The notes: generated from the sequence alone by a model not told the origin. DNA of 64,000 nt from Caulobacter sp. (GCA_030680355.1 JAUXVF010000025.1:115886-179885), one strand, 5' to 3'. Counted from the stretch's first letter, positions 35,293 to 46,071 are shown. Program-made: numbers and translations.

Positions 35293-36063
35293 ATGCCGGC
35301 GTCGCGGCTTGCCCGCCTCGCGGCCGTAAGAGGCCAGATCGCCGCTCTGGAAGCGGGGACTCGGACTCCATCCGCGGTTCTGCCGTTCGGCGACCCGCGG
35401 GTCGATGACTGTCTGCCGGGCGGTGGCCTGCCGCTGGGCCGCTGGCATGAGGTGACCGGGGCGGGGATGGAAACCGAGACCGCCGCGGCCACCGCCGGCT
35501 TCGCCGCCCTGCTGGCCCGGCCGCTGGCGACGCGGGGGGCGGTGGTCTGGATCCTGCGGCGGGACGACCTCTACGCCCCGGGCCTGGCGGGCCTGGGTTT
35601 TCCGGCCCAGCGACTGATCCAGGTCCGGGTTCGCGACGACACCGCCGCCCTGATGGCGCTGGAGGACGCCCTGGGCTCGGCCGGGGTCGCCGCCGTACTG
35701 GCCGAGACCGAGGCGGTCGACCTGACCGCCGGCCGCCGGCTGCAGCTGGCCTGCGAACGTCATGGGGCCACCGGTTTCATCATCGGCCGGCGTCCCTTCG
35801 GCGGGGCCGGGCGGAAGGGAACGACCGGCTCGGCGGCGGCCACCCGCTGGCGCGTCGCCGCCGCGACCAGCGACCCTCCGGCCGGCGAGCCGGGCCTGGG
35901 CCCGCCCCGCTGGACCGCGACCCTTGAACGCTGCCGGGGCGGTCGTCCCGGACAATGGACCTTTGAAGGGCGGCAGGAGGCCGATCATGGCCCGCATCCT
36001 CTCTCTGTGGCTGCCGGACTGGCCGGTGACGGTCTGGTCGAGGAAGAACGGCGCATCGCGTGA
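35293..36063 (+). CDS. imuA: ImuA, SOS mutagenesis protein
   Basis: A 256-residue RecA/SulA-like protein of the ImuA family, which works with ImuB and DnaE2 in translesion synthesis. It starts with SRLARLAAVRGQIAALEAG, then LPGGGLPLGRWHEVTG, and a core with VVWILRRDDLYAPGLAGLGF. The Walker A lysine is not evident. ATG 35293 is preceded by GGAG and is the first start after the LexA box. The 3' end overlaps imuB by 77 bases in another frame. Confidence 0.92.
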   Translation: MPASRLARLAAVRGQIAALEAGTRTPSAVLPFGDPRVDDCLPGGGLPLGRWHEVTGAGMETETAAATAGFAALLARPLATRGAVVWILRRDDLYAPGLAGLGFPAQRLIQVRVRDDTAALMALEDALGSAGVAAVLAETEAVDLTAGRRLQLACERHGATGFIIGRRPFGGAGRKGTTGSAAATRWRVAAATSDPPAGEPGLGPPRWTATLERCRGGRPGQWTFEGRQEADHGPHPLSVAAGLAGDGLVEEERRIA

Positions 36064-37528
36064 TCGTCTCCCTCCCCTTGAAGGGGAGGAAGGGCCCTTC
36101 GCCCTGCTGATCACCGAACGGGCCGTCCGCCGCCTCTACGCCGTCAACGCCGCCGCCCGGGCGCTGGGTCTCTTTCCTGGCCAGAAGGCCGCCGACGCCG
36201 CCGCCCTGGTTCCGGAGCTGGACACCGCCGACGCCGACCTCGAGGGCGACGCGGCGGCCCTGACGGCGCTCAGCGACTGGTGCGTGCGGTTCTCGCCAGC
36301 GGTGGCCCTCGACGAGGCCGACGGCCTGTTCCTCGACATCACCGGCGTCTCCCATCTGTGGGACGGGGAAGCGGCGATGCTGGCCGACCTGCTGACCCGG
36401 CTGGCGGGTAATGACATCCCGGCCCGGGGCGTGGTCGCCGACACCCCCGGCGCCGCCTGGGCCCTGGCGCGGTTCGGCGGCGAGTCGACCGTGATCGCGC
36501 CCGGCGGTCAGACGCCGCATCTCGCCCCCCTGCCGGTCACCGCCCTGCGGCTGGACGAAACCGCCGCCGCCCAGCTGCCCCGGCTGGGCCTGACCCGCAT
36601 CGACCGGCTGCTGGCCCTGCCGCGCGGCCAGCTGACCCGGCGCTTCGGGCCGCTGGTGCTGCGCCGGCTCGATCAGGCCCTGGGCCAGGCCGAGGAGGCC
36701 CTGACCTTCCGCCGCCCGCCCAGCCCCTGGTTCGACCGCCTGGTCTTCGCCGAGCCGATCAGCGTGCTGGGCGACCTGGTCCGCGCCGCCGGAGACATCG
36801 CCGCCCGTCTCTGCGCCCGGTTGGAGGCCGAGGGCCGGGGCGGGCGGCGGTTCGAACTGACCTTCCATCGGCTCGACGGCCGGGCCTTTCCGGTCAGCAT
36901 CGGTCTGTCGGTGGCCGGCCGCGACGCCCGCGCCCTGACCCGGCTGTTCGCCCCCAGGCTGGAGACCATCGATCCCGGCTTCGGTGTCGAGATCGTCACC
37001 CTGTCGGCCGAGGGGGTGGAGGTCCTGTCGGCGGCCCAGGGCCGGCTGGACGCCAGCCGGGCGGCGATGGCCGAGGAGGGACTGGCGGCCCTGGTCGACC
37101 GGCTGGTCAACCGTCTCGGCGAGGGCCAGGTCTGGCGGGCCGAGGTGTTTGAAAGCCATGTGCCGGAACGGGCCGTGCGGTCGGCGCCGGCGATCGGGGC
37201 GCCGGCGTCCGATGGCTGGGATCCCGACCGGCCGCGGCCGATCCGGCTGTTCGCCCATCCCGAGGCCATCGAGGTTCTCGCCCGCCTGCCCGACGATCCG
37301 CCGATGGTCTTCACCTGGCGCGGGCGCCGCCGCCGGGTCCGTCGCGCCGAGGGACCCGAACGCATCGCCGAGGAATGGTGGCGGCGGCCGGTCGACACGG
37401 TGCGCACCGGCCATGTCCGCGACTACTACCGGGTCGAGGACGAGGCCGGTGAACGGTTCTGGATCTTCCGGGCCGGGCTCTACGGCCATGGCGACGTGCG
37501 CTGGTGGCTGCACGGGGTGTTCGCGTGA
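35987..37528 (+). CDS. imuB: ImuB, Y-family polymerase-like protein
   Basis: A 513-residue member of the ImuB branch of Y-family polymerases, an adaptor lacking polymerase activity that recruits DnaE2 to the clamp. The N-terminus [15 protein letters not shown] replaces the catalytic Asp region of true polymerases, and [13 protein letters not shown] replaces the SIDE motif. The little-finger and C-terminal regions continue normally ([16 protein letters not shown]). ATG 35987 follows CAGGAGG. A perfect palindrome (36071-36089) lies in frame and encodes LPPLEGEEG, an apparent small insertion. Confidence 0.93.
   Translation: MARILSLWLPDWPVTVWSRKNGASRDRLPPLEGEEGPFALLITERAVRRLYAVNAAARALGLFPGQKAADAAALVPELDTADADLEGDAAALTALSDWCVRFSPAVALDEADGLFLDITGVSHLWDGEAAMLADLLTRLAGNDIPARGVVADTPGAAWALARFGGESTVIAPGGQTPHLAPLPVTALRLDETAAAQLPRLGLTRIDRLLALPRGQLTRRFGPLVLRRLDQALGQAEEALTFRRPPSPWFDRLVFAEPISVLGDLVRAAGDIAARLCARLEAEGRGGRRFELTFHRLDGRAFPVSIGLSVAGRDARALTRLFAPRLETIDPGFGVEIVTLSAEGVEVLSAAQGRLDASRAAMAEEGLAALVDRLVNRLGEGQVWRAEVFESHVPERAVRSAPAIGAPASDGWDPDRPRPIRLFAHPEAIEVLARLPDDPPMVFTWRGRRRRVRRAEGPERIAEEWWRRPVDTVRTGHVRDYYRVEDEAGERFWIFRAGLYGHGDVRWWLHGVFA
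36071..36089. repeat. Palindrome inside imuB coding sequence
   Basis: CCTCCCCTT-G-AAGGGGAGG, a perfect 9-bp inverted repeat about 85 bases into imuB. Its composition matches the spacer palindromes. It sits in the region between the conserved N-terminal strand and the next conserved helix and does not disrupt the frame. Confidence 0.65.
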
Positions 37529-40500
37529 CATCCGCTCCCTATGTCGAGCTGCAGACCGCCACCAACTACAGCTTCCTGCGCGGGGCCTCGCATCCGGGGG
37601 AGCTGGTGGCCACGGCCCAGGCGCTGGGGCTGGGCGCCATCGGCGTCACCGACCGCAACAGCCTGGCCGGGGTGGTGCGGGCCTGGGCTAAAGGGCGGGA
37701 CCTGGGCTTTCGCACCCTGACCGGCTGCCGGCTGGTCTTCGCCGACGGCACGCCGGACCTGCTCTGCTACCCGTCCGACCGCGAGGCCTATGGCCGGCTG
37801 ACCCGGTTGCTGACCGTCGGCCAGCGACGGGCGAAGAAGGGCGACTGCGAGCTGCGCTGGCCGGATTTTGTCGATCATGCCGAGGGGCAGCTCTGTCTGA
37901 TCCTCCCGCCCGCCGCCCTGGATGACCGGTTCGAGGCCGATCTGGCGCGGGTGGCGGCGGCCTTGCCGGGGCGGGTCTGGCTGGCGGCGACCCGGCCCTA
38001 CGCGGCTCTGGACCTCAAACGCATCGACCGGCTGGATCGGCTGGGCCAGGCCCACGGCGCACCGATGGTCGCCACGGGCGACGTCCTCTACCACGCGCCC
38101 GAGCGCCGGCCGCTGCAGGACGTCCTGAGCTGTATCCGCGAGGGCTGCACGATCAGCGAGGCCGGGTTCCGGCTGCAGGCCAATGGCGAGCGGCATGTGA
38201 AATCGCCGGCCGAGATGGCGCGGCTGTTCGCCCGCTGGCCAGAGGCGGTGGCGCGGACGGTCGAAATCGCCGGCCGCATCGCCTTCGACCTGGGCGCCCT
38301 GCGCGAGGAGTATCCCGACGAGCCAGTGCCCCCCGGCAAAACGCCGATGCAGCATCTGACCCGGCTGGCGTGGGAGGGGGCGAAGAAGCGCTATCCCGGC
38401 GGCGTGCCGGACAAGGTCAAGGCGCAGCTGTGCACCGAACTGACCCTGATCAAGAAACTCGACTACCCCAACTACTTCCTGACCGTGCACGACATCGTCG
38501 CTTGGGCGAGAGACCAGGGCATCCTCTGTCAGGGGCGCGGCTCGGCGGCCAATTCCTCGGTCTGTTTCTGCCTGTTCGTGACCTCGATCGATCCGACCGA
38601 ACACCGGCTGCTGTTCACCCGTTTCATCTCCGAGAACCGTGGCGAGCCGCCCGACATCGACGTCGATTTCGAGCAGGAGCGGCGCGAGGAGGTGATGCAG
38701 TACGTCTATGCCCGCTACGGCCGGGAGAAGGCGGCCATCTGCGGCACGGTTATCCACTATCGGCCGCGCAGCGCCATCCGCGAGGTCGGCAAGGTGCTGG
38801 GCCTGACCGAGGACATCACCGCCGCCCTGGCCGGCACGGTCTGGGGCGGCTGGGGCGGGGAGATCGCGGAGGATCATATCCGCCAGGTCGGCCTCGACCC
38901 CGACAGCCCCGCCATCCGCCAGGCCACGACCCTGGCCTCTGAGCTGCTCGGCTTTCCGCGTCATCTGTCGCAGCATGTCGGCGGTTTCGTCCTGACCAAG
39001 CGGCGACTGGACGAGACGGTGCCGATCGGCAACGCGGCCATGAAGGACCGCACCTTCATCGAATGGGACAAGGACGACATCGACGCCCTGGGGTTGATGA
39101 AGGTCGATGTGCTGGCCCTGGGCATGCTGACCGCCCTCAAGCGCGGGCTCGACATGCTGGCCGCCGACCATGGCGAGGTCTACGCCGACATCGCCGACAT
39201 CCCGCACGAGGAGCCGGGCGTCTACGCCATGCTGTCGCGGGCCGATTCGGTGGGGGTCTTCCAGGTCGAGAGTCGGGCCCAGATGTCGATGTTGCCCCGG
39301 CTCCGGCCGGCGAAATTCTATGATCTGGTCATCGAGGTGGCGATCGTGCGGCCCGGCCCGATCCAGGGCGACATGGTCCATCCTTATCTGCGCCGCCGCC
39401 AGGGTCTGGAGGCGCCCGAATGGCCGTCCCCGGCGCCCGAACACGGACCGCCCGACGAACTCGAGCAGGTCCTGGGTCAGACCCTGGGCGTGCCCCTGTT
39501 CCAGGAACAGGCCATGAGCCTGGCCATCGAAGCGGCGAAGTTCACCCCGGCCGAGGCCGACGGCCTGCGCCGGGCCATGGCCACCTTCAAGAACCTCGGC
39601 GACCCGGCCGAGTACCGCGAACGGTTCGTCGGCGGCATGGTCGCGCGTGGCTATATGCAGGACTTCGCCGAGCGCTGTTTCCGCCAGATCGAAGGCTTCG
39701 GCGCCTACGGTTTTCCCGAGAGCCACGCGGCCAGTTTCGCCAAGCTGGTCTATGTTTCGGCCTGGCTCAAATGGCGCTGGCCGGACGTGTTCTGCGCAGC
39801 CTTGGTCAATTCCCAGCCGATGGGCTTCTACCAGCCGGCCCAACTGGTCCGCGACGCCCGCGACCACGGCGTCGAGGTACGGCCGGCCGATGTGCTGCTC
39901 AGCGACTGGGACTGCACACTGGAAGCGCCGAACGCGCCGGACGCCCGCCTCAAGGCCGTGCGGCTGGGGCTGCGGCAGGTGAAGGGGCTGCGCGAGGACG
40001 AGATCGCGCGGCTGATGGCCTGCCGCGCCGACGCTAGGACGCCGCAGGATCTGGCCCGCGCCGCCCGGCTGTCGCGCCGGTCGCTGGAGCTGCTGGCCGA
40101 GGCTGACGCCTTCCGCTCCATGGGGCTGGATCGTCGCCAGGCGCTGTGGGCGGTCAAGGGTCTGGCGGGGGAGGTCCACGCCGACCGCGACGCGCCGCTG
40201 CTGGCCGGCCTGCCGCTGTTCGAGGCCGCGGCTGACCTGCCGGTGGTCAGCCTGCCGCAGCACGTCAGCGAGGACTACCGCACCACCGGCCTGTCGCTGA
40301 AGGCGCACCCCTGCGAATTTTTCCGAGGACTTCTCGACGAGATGGGCTGTGTGCGGGCGGTGGACCTGCCGAAGCTGAAAAGCGGCCGGCGAGTGTCGGT
40401 CGGCGGGCTGGTGCTGATCCGTCAGCGACCGGGCACCGCCAAGGGCGTGGTGTTCATCACCCTCGAGGACGAGACGGGCCCGGCCAACGCCGTGGTCTGG

Positions 40501-40734
40501 CGGGACGTCTTCGTCGCCGACCGGCGCACGGTGATGGCCTCATCCTTCCTGGTCGTGCACGGCCGTATCCAGCGGGACCACAATGGCGAGACGGAAGGCG
40601 AGGTGATCCATGTGGTCGCCGAGCGGTTCACCGACCTGACGCCCCGGCTGGCGGAGATGCGGGAGGAGGGCCGCCCGCCCCGCCCCGGCGAGGCGGTGCG
40701 CCAGCGGCTGGTTCGCAGCCGCGACTTTCACTGA
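37525..40734 (+). CDS. dnaE2: Error-prone DNA polymerase DnaE2
   Basis: A C-family polymerase used for damage-induced mutagenesis with ImuA and ImuB. The product is about 1069 residues. It opens with the degenerate PHP domain [19 protein letters not shown], and the palm contains [13 protein letters not shown] near residue 376 (catalytic Asps). The fingers and a C-terminal OB domain ([27 protein letters not shown]) follow. The start is GTG 37525, overlapping the imuB TGA (GTGA); an upstream ATG at 37504 is less likely. The three-gene SOS cassette is complete. Confidence 0.95.
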   Translation: MTSAPYVELQTATNYSFLRGASHPGELVATAQALGLGAIGVTDRNSLAGVVRAWAKGRDLGFRTLTGCRLVFADGTPDLLCYPSDREAYGRLTRLLTVGQRRAKKGDCELRWPDFVDHAEGQLCLILPPAALDDRFEADLARVAAALPGRVWLAATRPYAALDLKRIDRLDRLGQAHGAPMVATGDVLYHAPERRPLQDVLSCIREGCTISEAGFRLQANGERHVKSPAEMARLFARWPEAVARTVEIAGRIAFDLGALREEYPDEPVPPGKTPMQHLTRLAWEGAKKRYPGGVPDKVKAQLCTELTLIKKLDYPNYFLTVHDIVAWARDQGILCQGRGSAANSSVCFCLFVTSIDPTEHRLLFTRFISENRGEPPDIDVDFEQERREEVMQYVYARYGREKAAICGTVIHYRPRSAIREVGKVLGLTEDITAALAGTVWGGWGGEIAEDHIRQVGLDPDSPAIRQATTLASELLGFPRHLSQHVGGFVLTKRRLDETVPIGNAAMKDRTFIEWDKDDIDALGLMKVDVLALGMLTALKRGLDMLAADHGEVYADIADIPHEEPGVYAMLSRADSVGVFQVESRAQMSMLPRLRPAKFYDLVIEVAIVRPGPIQGDMVHPYLRRRQGLEAPEWPSPAPEHGPPDELEQVLGQTLGVPLFQEQAMSLAIEAAKFTPAEADGLRRAMATFKNLGDPAEYRERFVGGMVARGYMQDFAERCFRQIEGFGAYGFPESHAASFAKLVYVSAWLKWRWPDVFCAALVNSQPMGFYQPAQLVRDARDHGVEVRPADVLLSDWDCTLEAPNAPDARLKAVRLGLRQVKGLREDEIARLMACRADARTPQDLARAARLSRRSLELLAEADAFRSMGLDRRQALWAVKGLAGEVHADRDAPLLAGLPLFEAAADLPVVSLPQHVSEDYRTTGLSLKAHPCEFFRGLLDEMGCVRAVDLPKLKSGRRVSVGGLVLIRQRPGTAKGVVFITLEDETGPANAVVWRDVFVADRRTVMASSFLVVHGRIQRDHNGETEGEVIHVVAERFTDLTPRLAEMREEGRPPRPGEAVRQRLVRSRDFH

Positions 40735-40736
40735 GA

Positions 40737-42548
40737 TCAGGCGGCGACGGCCGCGGCCGGCATCGCGACCCTGGCGGCGGCCTCGGACAGGGCCGCGAAC
40801 AGTTCGGGCAGGTCGATGGGCTTGCGGATGACCCCGTCAGCCCCGGCCGCGCGGTAGCGGGTGACATCATCTTCGAAGACATTGGCGGTCAGCATCCAGA
40901 CCGGCGTCGTCGCGGCGGGACCGTCGCCGGCGCGAATGGCGCGCAAGGCGGTCAGGCCGTCCATGATCGGCATGTTGGCGTCCATCAGGACCATGTCGAA
41001 AGCGCCGCTGGCCATGGCCTCGACAGCGTCGTGGCCGTTCACGACCAGGGTCAGGTCCACCGACAGCGGTTCCAGCAGCACCCTGAGCACATGACGGTTG
41101 GCGGCATTGTCCTCGGCGGCCAAGACCCGCAAGGGCCGGTCGTCGTCCAGAGCCGGCGCCGCTTCCGTCTGGGTGGCGACGGTCAACACCCCCGCGACGG
41201 GGGCGTTGAAGGCAAAATGGAAAGCCGCGCCGCCGCCTGGCGCTTCGCCAACGCCGATCGTCCCGCCCATGAGGGCCAGGTTTCCAGCGCAGATAGCCAG
41301 TCCAAGCCCGGCGCCGCCGAGGATGCGGCCTTCGCGGGTCTGTTCAAAGGTCTGGAAGATGCGGTCGCGATCTTCGACCGGCACGCCGGCGCCCTGGTCG
41401 AGGACCTCGATCCGAACGGCCAGGTCATCACCCTGACCGGTCGCGGACAGGCGGACGGTGACCACGCCGCCGCGGGGGCTGAACTTGATGGCGTTGGACA
41501 GGAGATTGACGAGGGCCTGTTCGACCTTGCCGCCGTCGGCCTTCAGCCCACAGGGCGTCGGCAGGGCCTCAATATCGAGCGCCAGAGACACGCCTTGCTC
41601 GGCGGCTCGGGGCGACCAGACCTGGACCACGGTCTGGGCCATGCGTCGAAGATCGAAAGGCGCCGCCTCCAGCGTCATTCTGCCGGCCTCGATGCGGGTG
41701 ATGTCGAGGACCGCGTCCAGCAGCCGCTTGAGCAGGGCGCCGGCGTCGAGGACGCCTTCGGCCATGGCCTTCTGTTTCCGCGACAGGCGCGAACGGTTGA
41801 GCGCCTCGGTAAGACCGAGCACCGCGTTGAGGGGTGTTCGAATCTCGTGACTGGTGACGGCCAGGAAGTCGGACTTGGCCCGGTTTGCGGCTTCGGCCTG
41901 ACCGCGGGCGGCTTCAGCCTCGGCGACCATGGCGAGCAGGTCGGCGTTTTTCTCCACCAGCGCCAGCCGGGCCCTCCAGAGGGTGCGGTCGCTGGCCTGC
42001 TGCCGCCAACTGGCGGCCAGGATGGCCACGACAAAGATGCAGATCGCCGTCCCGAACTGGCCGCTGGCAATGGCCAGGCGCCCGCCGAACCCGAGCATGA
42101 GCATGGCGATGACCGGCGACGCCATGGCTACGAGATAGCCGATCATGCTCATGTGCAGCTGCAGGGCGGTGAAGACCAGCACGCCGATCAGCAGCAGTCC
42201 GGCCTCGATACGGCCGGTCAGGGTTGTGGCGTGATCAAGGACGACAAACGCCATCCAGCAGGCGTGCAGCGACAGTAGGAAGACCAGCAGCCCGGTCCGC
42301 CAGGTCAGCCTGTGCAGCGCCCGACTGGCGTCCCGGTCGCGGGCCGCGACCTCGGCGGCCCAGAGTTCCGTCGCATAGAGGCTGAAATGCAGGGCCCCAA
42401 AGGCCAGGGCGGTGGTCAGGGGAACAATCGTGGCCAGAATCGCCGTCAGGGCCAGAACCGTGCCGGCCCAGACGACGGCCATGCTCCTGTAGTGGCGGAC
42501 GAAGCCATCCAGCTTCAGGGCGTCGGTGCTGTGGGCCGCGGCGATCAT
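40737..42548 (-). CDS. Hybrid sensor histidine kinase with receiver domain
   Basis: A 603-residue membrane kinase. The N-terminal 190 residues hold about six hydrophobic helices without a recognised sensor, then a short coiled coil. The dimerisation domain contains FLAVTSHEIRTPLNAVLG (phospho-His near 234). The ATPase domain has LVNLLSNAIKFSP and GAGLGLAI. The C-terminal receiver has VLMDANMPIMDG (phospho-Asp near 521). No response regulator or phosphotransfer gene is adjacent, so it is an orphan. ATG 42548 has no strong ribosome binding site. Confidence 0.88.
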   Translation of the reverse strand: MIAAAHSTDALKLDGFVRHYRSMAVVWAGTVLALTAILATIVPLTTALAFGALHFSLYATELWAAEVAARDRDASRALHRLTWRTGLLVFLLSLHACWMAFVVLDHATTLTGRIEAGLLLIGVLVFTALQLHMSMIGYLVAMASPVIAMLMLGFGGRLAIASGQFGTAICIFVVAILAASWRQQASDRTLWRARLALVEKNADLLAMVAEAEAARGQAEAANRAKSDFLAVTSHEIRTPLNAVLGLTEALNRSRLSRKQKAMAEGVLDAGALLKRLLDAVLDITRIEAGRMTLEAAPFDLRRMAQTVVQVWSPRAAEQGVSLALDIEALPTPCGLKADGGKVEQALVNLLSNAIKFSPRGGVVTVRLSATGQGDDLAVRIEVLDQGAGVPVEDRDRIFQTFEQTREGRILGGAGLGLAICAGNLALMGGTIGVGEAPGGGAAFHFAFNAPVAGVLTVATQTEAAPALDDDRPLRVLAAEDNAANRHVLRVLLEPLSVDLTLVVNGHDAVEAMASGAFDMVLMDANMPIMDGLTALRAIRAGDGPAATTPVWMLTANVFEDDVTRYRAAGADGVIRKPIDLPELFAALSEAAARVAMPAAAVAA

Positions 42549-42597
42549 CTGGATAGAAAACCACGGGTATATGAATATCAACCTAAGCTGGCGGTGA

Positions 42598-43827
42598 TCA
42601 GGACCTGTCGAGCGGAATGAGGTCGACAGCTTCGCCGGCTCGGGCCGCCGTCGCGTTGGCCTGACGGCGCAGCAGGACGTCCGTCGCCGCGAACACCGTG
42701 ACCAGCGAGGAGTCCTGGTCGTCGAAAGGCGTAACGCCGTCCGGCCCCAGTCTCGCCCGCATCCAGTGTTCGCGGGGGCCATTGGCGGGCAGGGCCTGGG
42801 CCAGCGGCAGGCGGAGCAGACGCGGGGCGGGCTCGGCGCCCTGCAGGGCCAGCACCAGTGACCTGAGAAACAGCTCCGCGCAGACAAAGGCCGACGCCGG
42901 ATTTCCGGGCAGGCCCAGAACCCGCCGCCCGTCGCCCAGTCGCCCGAACCAGGTCGGCTTGCCGGGCCGGACATTGACCGTCTCGACGTCCAGTGCGAGG
43001 CCGAGCCGGGTCAGGGCCGGCTTGACGAGGTCATGGTCGCCGACCGAAGCCCCGCCGACGGTGACGATCAGGTCGGCCTCGACATCGGCAATAGACGCAA
43101 TGATGGCGTCGATGGAGTCGCCGGCGGCGGCGAGTCTGAGCGGCGCGCCGCCCCAGCGCGTGATCATGGCGGCCAGACCGGGGCCGCCTGACTCGAAAAT
43201 CTGGAAGGGGCCCGGGATCGAACCCGGCGCCGTCAGCTCCTCGCCGGTGGCCAGCAGGGCGATGCGGGGCCGGCGCCGGACCGACACCGCGGCCATGCCC
43301 GCCGCCGCCGCCAGCGACAGCCGCCAGGGGTCGAGGCGCTGACCAGCCTCGATCAGGGTCGCCCCCGTCCGGAAATCACCGCCGCGCGGCCTGATGTTGG
43401 ACCGTCCTTCGGCCGCCGGACCGAGCCGCACGACGTCGCCCGCGCGTTCGGCTTCTTCCTGGATGATGACGGTGTCGGCCCCGGCGGGAACCGGGGCGCC
43501 GGTGAAGATTCGCACCGCCTCGCCGGGTCCGAGCGCCGGCTCATAGCCCCGGCCGGCGGCGGCTTCTCCGACAATTGCGAGGATGGCCGGGCCCGCGACA
43601 TCGGCGCGGCGCACGGCCCAGCCGTCCATGGCCGAGGCGTCGAAGGGGGGCTGGTCGCGGGTGGCGCTGACCGATTCGGCCACGGCGCGGCCATCGGCGT
43701 CCGTGAGAGCGATGGTTTCGGCGGCCAGCGGCGAGACGCAGGCCAGCATGCGCGCCCGGGCGTCCTCGACGCTCAGGCCCCTCAAGGGATGCTTCGGATC
43801 AGCCGACAAAGGCGCGTTCGAGGACAT
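42598..43827 (-). CDS. moeA: Molybdopterin molybdenumtransferase MoeA
   Basis: Inserts molybdate into adenylylated molybdopterin to make the active cofactor. The 409-residue protein has the N-terminal PPFDASAMDGWAVR motif near residue 56, IFTGAPVPAGADTVI, and the catalytic-domain block TVGGASVGDHDLV. LGLPGNPASAFVCAELF near the end is also typical. ATG 43827 overlaps the end of the upstream reductase gene by 29 bases. No other Mo-cofactor genes are in this window. Confidence 0.93.
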   Translation of the reverse strand: MSSNAPLSADPKHPLRGLSVEDARARMLACVSPLAAETIALTDADGRAVAESVSATRDQPPFDASAMDGWAVRRADVAGPAILAIVGEAAAGRGYEPALGPGEAVRIFTGAPVPAGADTVIIQEEAERAGDVVRLGPAAEGRSNIRPRGGDFRTGATLIEAGQRLDPWRLSLAAAAGMAAVSVRRRPRIALLATGEELTAPGSIPGPFQIFESGGPGLAAMITRWGGAPLRLAAAGDSIDAIIASIADVEADLIVTVGGASVGDHDLVKPALTRLGLALDVETVNVRPGKPTWFGRLGDGRRVLGLPGNPASAFVCAELFLRSLVLALQGAEPAPRLLRLPLAQALPANGPREHWMRARLGPDGVTPFDDQDSSLVTVFAATDVLLRRQANATAARAGEAVDLIPLDRS

Positions 43828-44617
43828 AATCGCCGGGCTCCGCGTTGGAGCCTTCCACCAGGCCATGACTTTCGATCAGGGCGGCCATGTCCTTGATGAA
43901 GTCCATGCTGCCGCACAGCATGATCCGGTCGTCCTCGCGGTTGAACCGGGCGCCCTCGAGCCCGAGGTCGCGGAACAGTTGCCCCGAATTGATCAGGTCG
44001 GTGAACCGGCCCTGCCGTTCGAACGGCTCGCGGGTGACGGTGGGATAGTAGACCAGCTGGCTTTTGGCCTCGTCGCCGACCAGGGGATCTTCGAAAATCT
44101 CCGCCGTGAACAGGTCGCGATAGGCCAGCTCGGCCACCTCGCGCACGCAGTGACCGACGATGACCTGGCCGAACCGGGCGTAGGCGTCCGGGTCGCGGGC
44201 CACCGAGAGGAAGGGGGCCAGGCCGGTGCCGGTGCCGATCAGGAACAGCCGCTTGCCCGGCTTGACCGCGTCGAGCACCAGGGTGCCGGTGGGCTTCTTG
44301 CCCATCAGCACGGTGTCGCCCGGCTGGATGTGCTGCAGCCGCGAGGTCAGGGGGCCGTCCTGGACCTTGATCGACAGGAACTCCAGTTCCTCGGCGAAGC
44401 CCGGGCTGGCGATGGAATAGGCGCGCATGACCGGCTTGGCGCCGTCCTCGCCGGGCAGACCGATCATCACGAACTCGCCGGAGCGAAAGCGGAAACTGGC
44501 CGGCCGGGTGATAGCGAAACTGAACAGACGGTCTGTCCAGTGCTTCACCCACAGCACGGTTTCCTCGTTGAAGGGGCTCGCCTTTACCGGCGCCGCCTGG
44601 ACTTCGGCCGTCGTCAT
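43799..44617 (-). CDS. fpr: Ferredoxin-NADP reductase
   Basis: A 272-residue FAD enzyme that moves electrons between ferredoxin/flavodoxin and NADPH, often linked to oxidative stress and Fe-S supply. The FAD-binding RAYSIAS motif is near residue 67. The NADP-binding LIGTGTGLAPFLSVARD is near 135 and LCGSMDFIKDM near 235. It ends YVLERAFVG, a usual C-terminus. ATG 44617 begins after the upstream gap. moeA overlaps its 3' end. Confidence 0.94.
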   Translation of the reverse strand: MTTAEVQAAPVKASPFNEETVLWVKHWTDRLFSFAITRPASFRFRSGEFVMIGLPGEDGAKPVMRAYSIASPGFAEELEFLSIKVQDGPLTSRLQHIQPGDTVLMGKKPTGTLVLDAVKPGKRLFLIGTGTGLAPFLSVARDPDAYARFGQVIVGHCVREVAELAYRDLFTAEIFEDPLVGDEAKSQLVYYPTVTREPFERQGRFTDLINSGQLFRDLGLEGARFNREDDRIMLCGSMDFIKDMAALIESHGLVEGSNAEPGDYVLERAFVG

Positions 44618-44840
44618 TACGCTCAAATTCCCTGAAGACCCCAAGGGCCGCCGCCTCTTCCATGTGATGCGGTGGCGCATGATGTCAACGCGAGGAAGTC
44701 TCGGGCAAGAGTCAGGCCTGCTAAGGAACCCTGGCGCAGATCATCGGCCGGCCCTGGGCCGGATAGCGATGTGCCTGGCCGAAATTCGCGGCTACGACTG
44801 TGACAGCGTGATCCCGTTCAGCAAGAGACAGAGTGAGACG

Positions 44841-45758
44841 ATGGCGTCCCCCCAAGAGCAGATCCTGGCCTGGATGTCCGATCCGGTGATCAGCCGGATC
44901 GCACTGTTTGTTGTTCTGGCCATCGCCCTGATCACAGCCATCCGGATCATTCAGGGCGTGGCGGTCCGGGCGGTCAGCGACAGCGGCTCCCGCTACCGCA
45001 TTCGAAAGCTGGTGGGCTTTGGCGGCTACGTCGGCGCCGCCCTGATCCTGGCGGCCGTGCTGGGCCAGCAGTTCGCCCAGCTGACGGTGATCGTCGGGGT
45101 CGCCGGCGCCGGCATCGCCTTCGCCCTGCAGGAGGTTATCTCCAGCGCCGCCGGCTGGATCGCGATCCTGTTTGGCCGGTTCTACAAGGTCGGCGACCGG
45201 GTGAAGCTGGGTGGCATCAAGGGCGACGTGATCGACATTGGCGTGCTCCGGACCACCCTGATGGAGCTGGGCGACTGGGTCAGCGGCGACAATTACAACG
45301 GCCGCATCGTCCGGGTCGCCAACAGCTTCGTGTTCAAGGAGCCGGTGTTCAACTACTCCGGCGACTTCCCTTTTCTCTGGGATGAGATCGCCGTTCCGAT
45401 CCGGTTCGGATCGGACTGGAAGGCGGCCAAGGCCATTGTCCTTGAGGTGGTCACCGAGGAGGTGAAGGATTTCACCGACGCCTCGCGGGAGCAGTGGAAA
45501 GAGGTGGTCTCGAAATATTTCATCGAGAACGCCCGCATCGATCCCTTCGTGACCCTGAAGTTCGACGACAACTGGATCACCCTGACCGCCCGCTATCTGG
45601 TGCCCTACAAATTCCGCCGCGGCACGGTGGACAATATCAGCGAGACGCTGCTCGAACGGTTTTCCGAAACCCCCTCGATCCAGTTGGCCAGCGCCACCTT
45701 CGAGGTGACGGCCATGCCTGAGGTCGCCCTGCGCATGGCAGACAAGCCGGGCGCCTGA
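44841..45758 (+). CDS. MscS-family mechanosensitive ion channel
   Basis: A 305-residue small-conductance mechanosensitive channel homologue, probably protecting against osmotic downshock. Three transmembrane helices occupy the first 110 residues; the pore helix region reads VIVGVAGAGIAFALQEVISSAAGWIAILFGRFYKVGDRV. The cytoplasmic beta domain has VDIGVLRTTL-like sequence and RIVRVANSFVF. ATG 44841 is chosen after GAGTGAGACG. The 220 bases upstream show nothing else recognisable. Confidence 0.9.
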   Translation: MASPQEQILAWMSDPVISRIALFVVLAIALITAIRIIQGVAVRAVSDSGSRYRIRKLVGFGGYVGAALILAAVLGQQFAQLTVIVGVAGAGIAFALQEVISSAAGWIAILFGRFYKVGDRVKLGGIKGDVIDIGVLRTTLMELGDWVSGDNYNGRIVRVANSFVFKEPVFNYSGDFPFLWDEIAVPIRFGSDWKAAKAIVLEVVTEEVKDFTDASREQWKEVVSKYFIENARIDPFVTLKFDDNWITLTARYLVPYKFRRGTVDNISETLLERFSETPSIQLASATFEVTAMPEVALRMADKPGA

Positions 45759-45763
45759 CCCGG

Positions 45764-45925
45764 CTAGACCGGCTCGCCCGATCCCGGGTCGTTTTCTCCA
45801 CCTGGCGCCGTCACGGACTCCTCGGCGCCGTCGGGCTCGGTGGCCGGCCGCGGCGGGCGGCCGTCGGTGGACGGCTTGAGGTTTTCGTTTTCGACCTCGG
45901 TGTTGTGGGGGCGGGATTGGGTCAT
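45764..45925 (-). CDS. Small hydrophilic hypothetical protein
   Basis: A 53-residue acidic, proline-rich, probably disordered protein (MTQSRPHNTEVENENLKPSTDG onward). No family was recognised. It converges with the MscS gene. A frame of this length could arise by chance at this G+C, so support is weak. Confidence 0.35.
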   Translation of the reverse strand: MTQSRPHNTEVENENLKPSTDGRPPRPATEPDGAEESVTAPGGENDPGSGEPV

Positions 45926-46071
45926 GGGCGCTTTCGGTTGATGACGTGGAAAACGCATCGGAGCGGGTTTGGCTCCGCTTGCCCCCAATGGCGCCGCCTG
46001 CTACATCGCGCGGCTTCCGGTTGGCCGGGCGCGCCGCAGGGGATACCCTACGGCGTTCTTGGCGTTTCTGG

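Noticed and set aside
37480..40308. A 942-codon minus-strand open frame opposite dnaE2
   Set aside because: Same shadow effect: the real gene on the plus strand carries clear polymerase motifs, while the antisense frame has none.
43195..43230. tRNA T-arm-like GGGATCGAACCCGG sequence
   Set aside because: It lies inside the conserved moeA coding region and no acceptor or anticodon arm can be built around it.
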